Assembly (NCBI GenBank): GCA_026413225.1
Contig: CM048554.1
Location: forward strand, 75,570,463-75,634,462
DNA from: Otis tarda
Lineage: Eukaryota; Chordata; Aves; Otidiformes; Otididae
Direction of reading: 5' to 3'
DNA length: 64,000 bases
The translations under genes and the position numbers were made by a program. Positions 61,016 to 64,000 of this stretch are shown here, piece by piece. Each line of letters starts with the position of its first letter. Positions within the stretch are counted from its first letter, which is position 1. The notes below the pieces were generated by a model. It saw only the letters and a list, made by a program, of their open reading frames with translations. It searched no databases and was not told the origin of the DNA.

Positions 61016-64000
61016 CTCATTTTGTCTTCTTGTCTTTTCTGCAGGGAAAAAGGGCTTAGCTGTTAAAAGTAATGAGCGCCGCCTCCTGCACGCAGCAGGC
61101 TCAGAGCTTCAACTCCTCCTCCCTTACAGTGAGGAGTTATCTCCTGCCCTTATCGCGTTCTGGAGCATGTAAGGGGAAGAGCAGCGGCAACATTCTATGG
61201 TGCTGGGAAGAATGCGTCTTTGTGTTGCGTCTTTGTGTAGTTCAGAATGACAAACCAAACAGGTAGTAAACCTGCTAGATTCCTTTCCAAAGTTTGTAAA
61301 GGCAAAAATGTACATGAACACAAATTTACTTGAACTCTATGAGAGAATGAGCAAGTACTTGAAGGAAGGATCCACTGGGCATTATAAAATGGGCAAATCA
61401 TACCAGGCTCAGGACATCAACTGAGCTGAGAACGGTTGGGAGTACACTGCATACATTTGTGTTCTTCACTAGGTGGCCGCTGTTGTGGACAGAGTACTAA
61501 CCTAGCTAGACCCAAAAGATGAACCCTAAATTCTGTTTAGTAGCTTCATTTTTCATTCCTGCTATTTAACTCAACTTCTGTCTGTTGTACAGAAGCAGAG
61601 GAATATAACACCGTAGATAAACCACAGCGAATGACAGAATGAGAAGTAGAAATGCCTGTGAAGATCCTACTGTCAGTTAACACACCATGACATTTGGTAC
61701 GCTTACAATTACTGCTTTTTACTCATGAACACATCAGTCCCTGAAAAATGCTGTTATTGAGCTCTTTAGGAATTCTGTGTAGGAAGACTGTGACAAGTAC
61801 TGCTGCGAATGACTTTTAAGCCTTTAAAGCTATTGGAAAAGTAATTTTGAGGGGTTGTGTTGGCTTGGTCTGATGCAAAGCCACTGCACTGACCCACTGA
61901 CAGCATGCCTTGCCTCTGTTTTCGGGAGGAAGGAAGGAATGGTAATGAATGGGGACGAAGGACCTGAATCTGAGTAGCAAAGCACACCCACCGTTTCCAC
62001 TGCTTGAGGAATCCTGTTCAGAAATGCCAAGCAAAAAGCTGAAAGAACGGAATTTTAATGGTTGACCACGTTCTTTCAGTAGTTCTTACTTTCCTGATTT
62101 GTTTCATTGTTTGACAAATAATGTGTTTGGAAAGCAAGGCAACTAACGCAACGTGATAGTCTTTCCCATGACAGCTGGATCTTTTTAGGTGTTTTACGCG
62201 TATTGCTGTCTTAAGAGGAGATTAATGCTTTAGATGCAGCAATGGAAATGATATGGTCACGAGTATTAGATAGCAATGTAGAAGCGTTCTATTAGAGGAC
62301 CAGTTTCCTGCTACAGGACAAGATGTAAATTTTTGTATGTATTTTCAATAACAATGAGAAATTTTAAAAGAAAACGAGTTAATGGATCTGTTCAGTTTTT
62401 TAAGTCGGTTCGTAGACATGCTCAGGTGCCACACTGTTGCGGCTGTGTCGACACAAACACACTAACCATATCCTGTAAGATTTTGTTGCTTCATTTCCAG
62501 TATGGTTTGTATTATGCAATTAAAGTGCAATTATTAAGAGAACCACTTCTTAAAAATAGCTTTTGTTACAGCACACAATGCCTAGGGTCCTTGGAGGGTA
62601 TATCTACATGGATGGGTGCGGACAGTGACGTGTTCGCTCTGCCTGTGCCCTGAACCAGCCAGCTGGGAGCCAGCTCCAGTGTAGCAGCTGTGTAGTTGTG
62701 ATTTCATGTGTTGCTGAGCCGGAGTTCATAAGGCTGGCTGTGAGGCAGGATATATTAGCTTGGGCTCAGAACCGCACTAATTTGGCCACATGATTTCTGG
62801 AAATAAGCTGGTCTTATGTCCAGCTGGCTCAGAGAGTGAACAGAGCAAAGACATGACTGTGTCTGTTTGTAAGCTAGTCAGAAATGCAGGTCAGGAGATG
62901 AAGTTTGAAAGAATTTCTCTGTGTTTCTGTAGCTGCTGTTAATGATATATTTGCCTTTATTTAAAAAAAAAGTCAATGCTTACAATTGCTTCTTTTAGTT
63001 TACAGTAAGCTCATGATATTTTCAATATTTAGGAATGTACACTTTTGATTTCTAAACAATTTTTTTTAAGAGAGCAATTTTAAAGATCCCCCCCGAAAAC
63101 CAGACAATCTTTTTAAAAACCATAGATCTATTAGCTTTAAGGCTTTATTACTTACATTTGCAGGGAAGCATAGCTGGTTTTCCCAGCAAGGAATTGAGAG
63201 AGGGAGAGACAATTGCCAGCTCAGGTTCCAAATTGGACTTCAGCAGCTCTGGAGGGAGTTATTAGCTCTCTGAAAATGCCTCAGCAGTACTTACTGCTGA
63301 TTTGATTTTTTTCTTGCTGTAGAGATCTGCTCTGAGAAGAGAAGAATTTAAACCCTCTCTTGTGGATTTCTGAATGGTGGATATACTTGAGCCACTCTGT
63401 ACAGATCTATAATAACGATGGAGAATATTGAATTCTCTTGGCCTTTTTAGCTCTCTTTATCTGCTCTCCTGGAGGTGCTGAAGGCACGTTGTTTGCAGTT
63501 AGGATCATCTTTTACAGTCAGTCGCTACACACACATATTATACGCTCTACATATAATTAACTCAGGACTTTCTGTTCCTATTTCTGTTCTTACAGGCATA
63601 TGTTGCGTTTGTACTAGGTCCCCAGGGGGTGAGCTTCAAATACCTTCTGTTGTAACTGATGTCATAACTTTTTATCGGAGTTCTTGCATTCTGAGTAGTT
63701 TATACTGAATAAAATATCATTCATTGGATGGTGACTGATGCTAAAGTACATTCATCTGAACATGTGTAACATGGGTTTAAAAAAAAAAAAGACTGCTATT
63801 AAGTACTGCTTCATCTGCCAGGGCCTTCACACTGTAATTGAGCAACAGAATTATAGGAGATGAGAGATGTCTGTAAGTTTAAACCATCAGATCAGTGTTT
63901 TGATCTGATATTATCACTTTATCCTCCCCAGAGGACTGAACATGACATTACAAATGTCAGATTTGAACATCTTAGACATAAGATCCATCATTACTATCTA
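61016..64000. other. Intergenic sequence at the right-hand end, no gene recognised
   Basis: AT-rich sequence without a recognisable exon. From human gene order AMD1 would be the next gene to the right on the same strand, so part of this could be its 3' untranslated region, but nothing coding supports that. A small perfect hairpin lies at 62039-62079. The 106-codon frame at 62333-62653 has no known domain. Confidence 0.45.
62039..62079. repeat. Small inverted repeat, 11-bp perfect arms
   Basis: CTGAAAGAACG at 62039-62049 is matched by CGTTCTTTCAG at 62069-62079, with a 19-base loop. No T-run follows closely, so it does not look like a transcription stop. It is probably incidental. Confidence 0.75.

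Noticed and set aside
61016-64000. AMD1 3' exon expected from human gene order
   Set aside because: No sequence encoding the AMD1 C-terminus was found; the gene probably begins beyond the window.

Overview
The window looks like nuclear DNA from a bird. Genes have introns with GT/AG borders, coding exons are short and widely spaced, and three CpG-rich first exons sit in AT-rich surroundings. The dominant repeat is the CR1 LINE with its bird-type 3' end, and one LTR resembles avian endogenous retroviruses. No bacterial gene organisation, CRISPR array or operon is present.

Three protein-coding genes can be identified, all on the minus strand, so they read from high to low coordinates: GTF3C6 (56298 to 47706, six exons, apparently complete, 220 codons), RPF2 (44879 to 31146, ten of eleven expected exons found) and SLC16A10 (first coding exon only, 6160 to 5782). 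As I recall it, the order GTF3C6, RPF2, SLC16A10 in one direction is also that of human chromosome 6q21, which supports all three names. AMD1 would be expected next, beyond the right-hand end; I see no AMD1 coding exon.

Layout from left to right: 1-5781 is the start of SLC16A10 intron 1. 5400-6840 is the CpG-rich SLC16A10 exon 1, leader and promoter, with simple repeats. 6840-31020 is intergenic, with a CR1 cluster at 18040-20790 that includes a young CR1 nested in an old one. 31020-45130 is RPF2 with its CpG promoter and two intronic CR1 pieces. 45130-47350 is a short intergenic stretch with three same-strand CR1 3' ends. 47350-56470 is GTF3C6 with a solo LTR in intron 3 and a CpG promoter. 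56470-64000 is intergenic, with one CR1 fragment at about 59850-61015.

Two of the genes meet in one process. GTF3C6 is a subunit of TFIIIC, which is needed for RNA polymerase III transcription of tRNA and 5S rRNA genes. RPF2 helps install the 5S ribonucleoprotein in the pre-60S ribosome. SLC16A10 is an unrelated plasma-membrane carrier of aromatic amino acids and thyroid hormone.

I found no clear sign of a new biological system. The items most worth a second look are a near-perfect 25-bp-arm hairpin at 29583-29665, the nested and head-to-head CR1 cluster, the RPF2 exon I could not locate, and a T24 tract beside an RPF2 splice acceptor.
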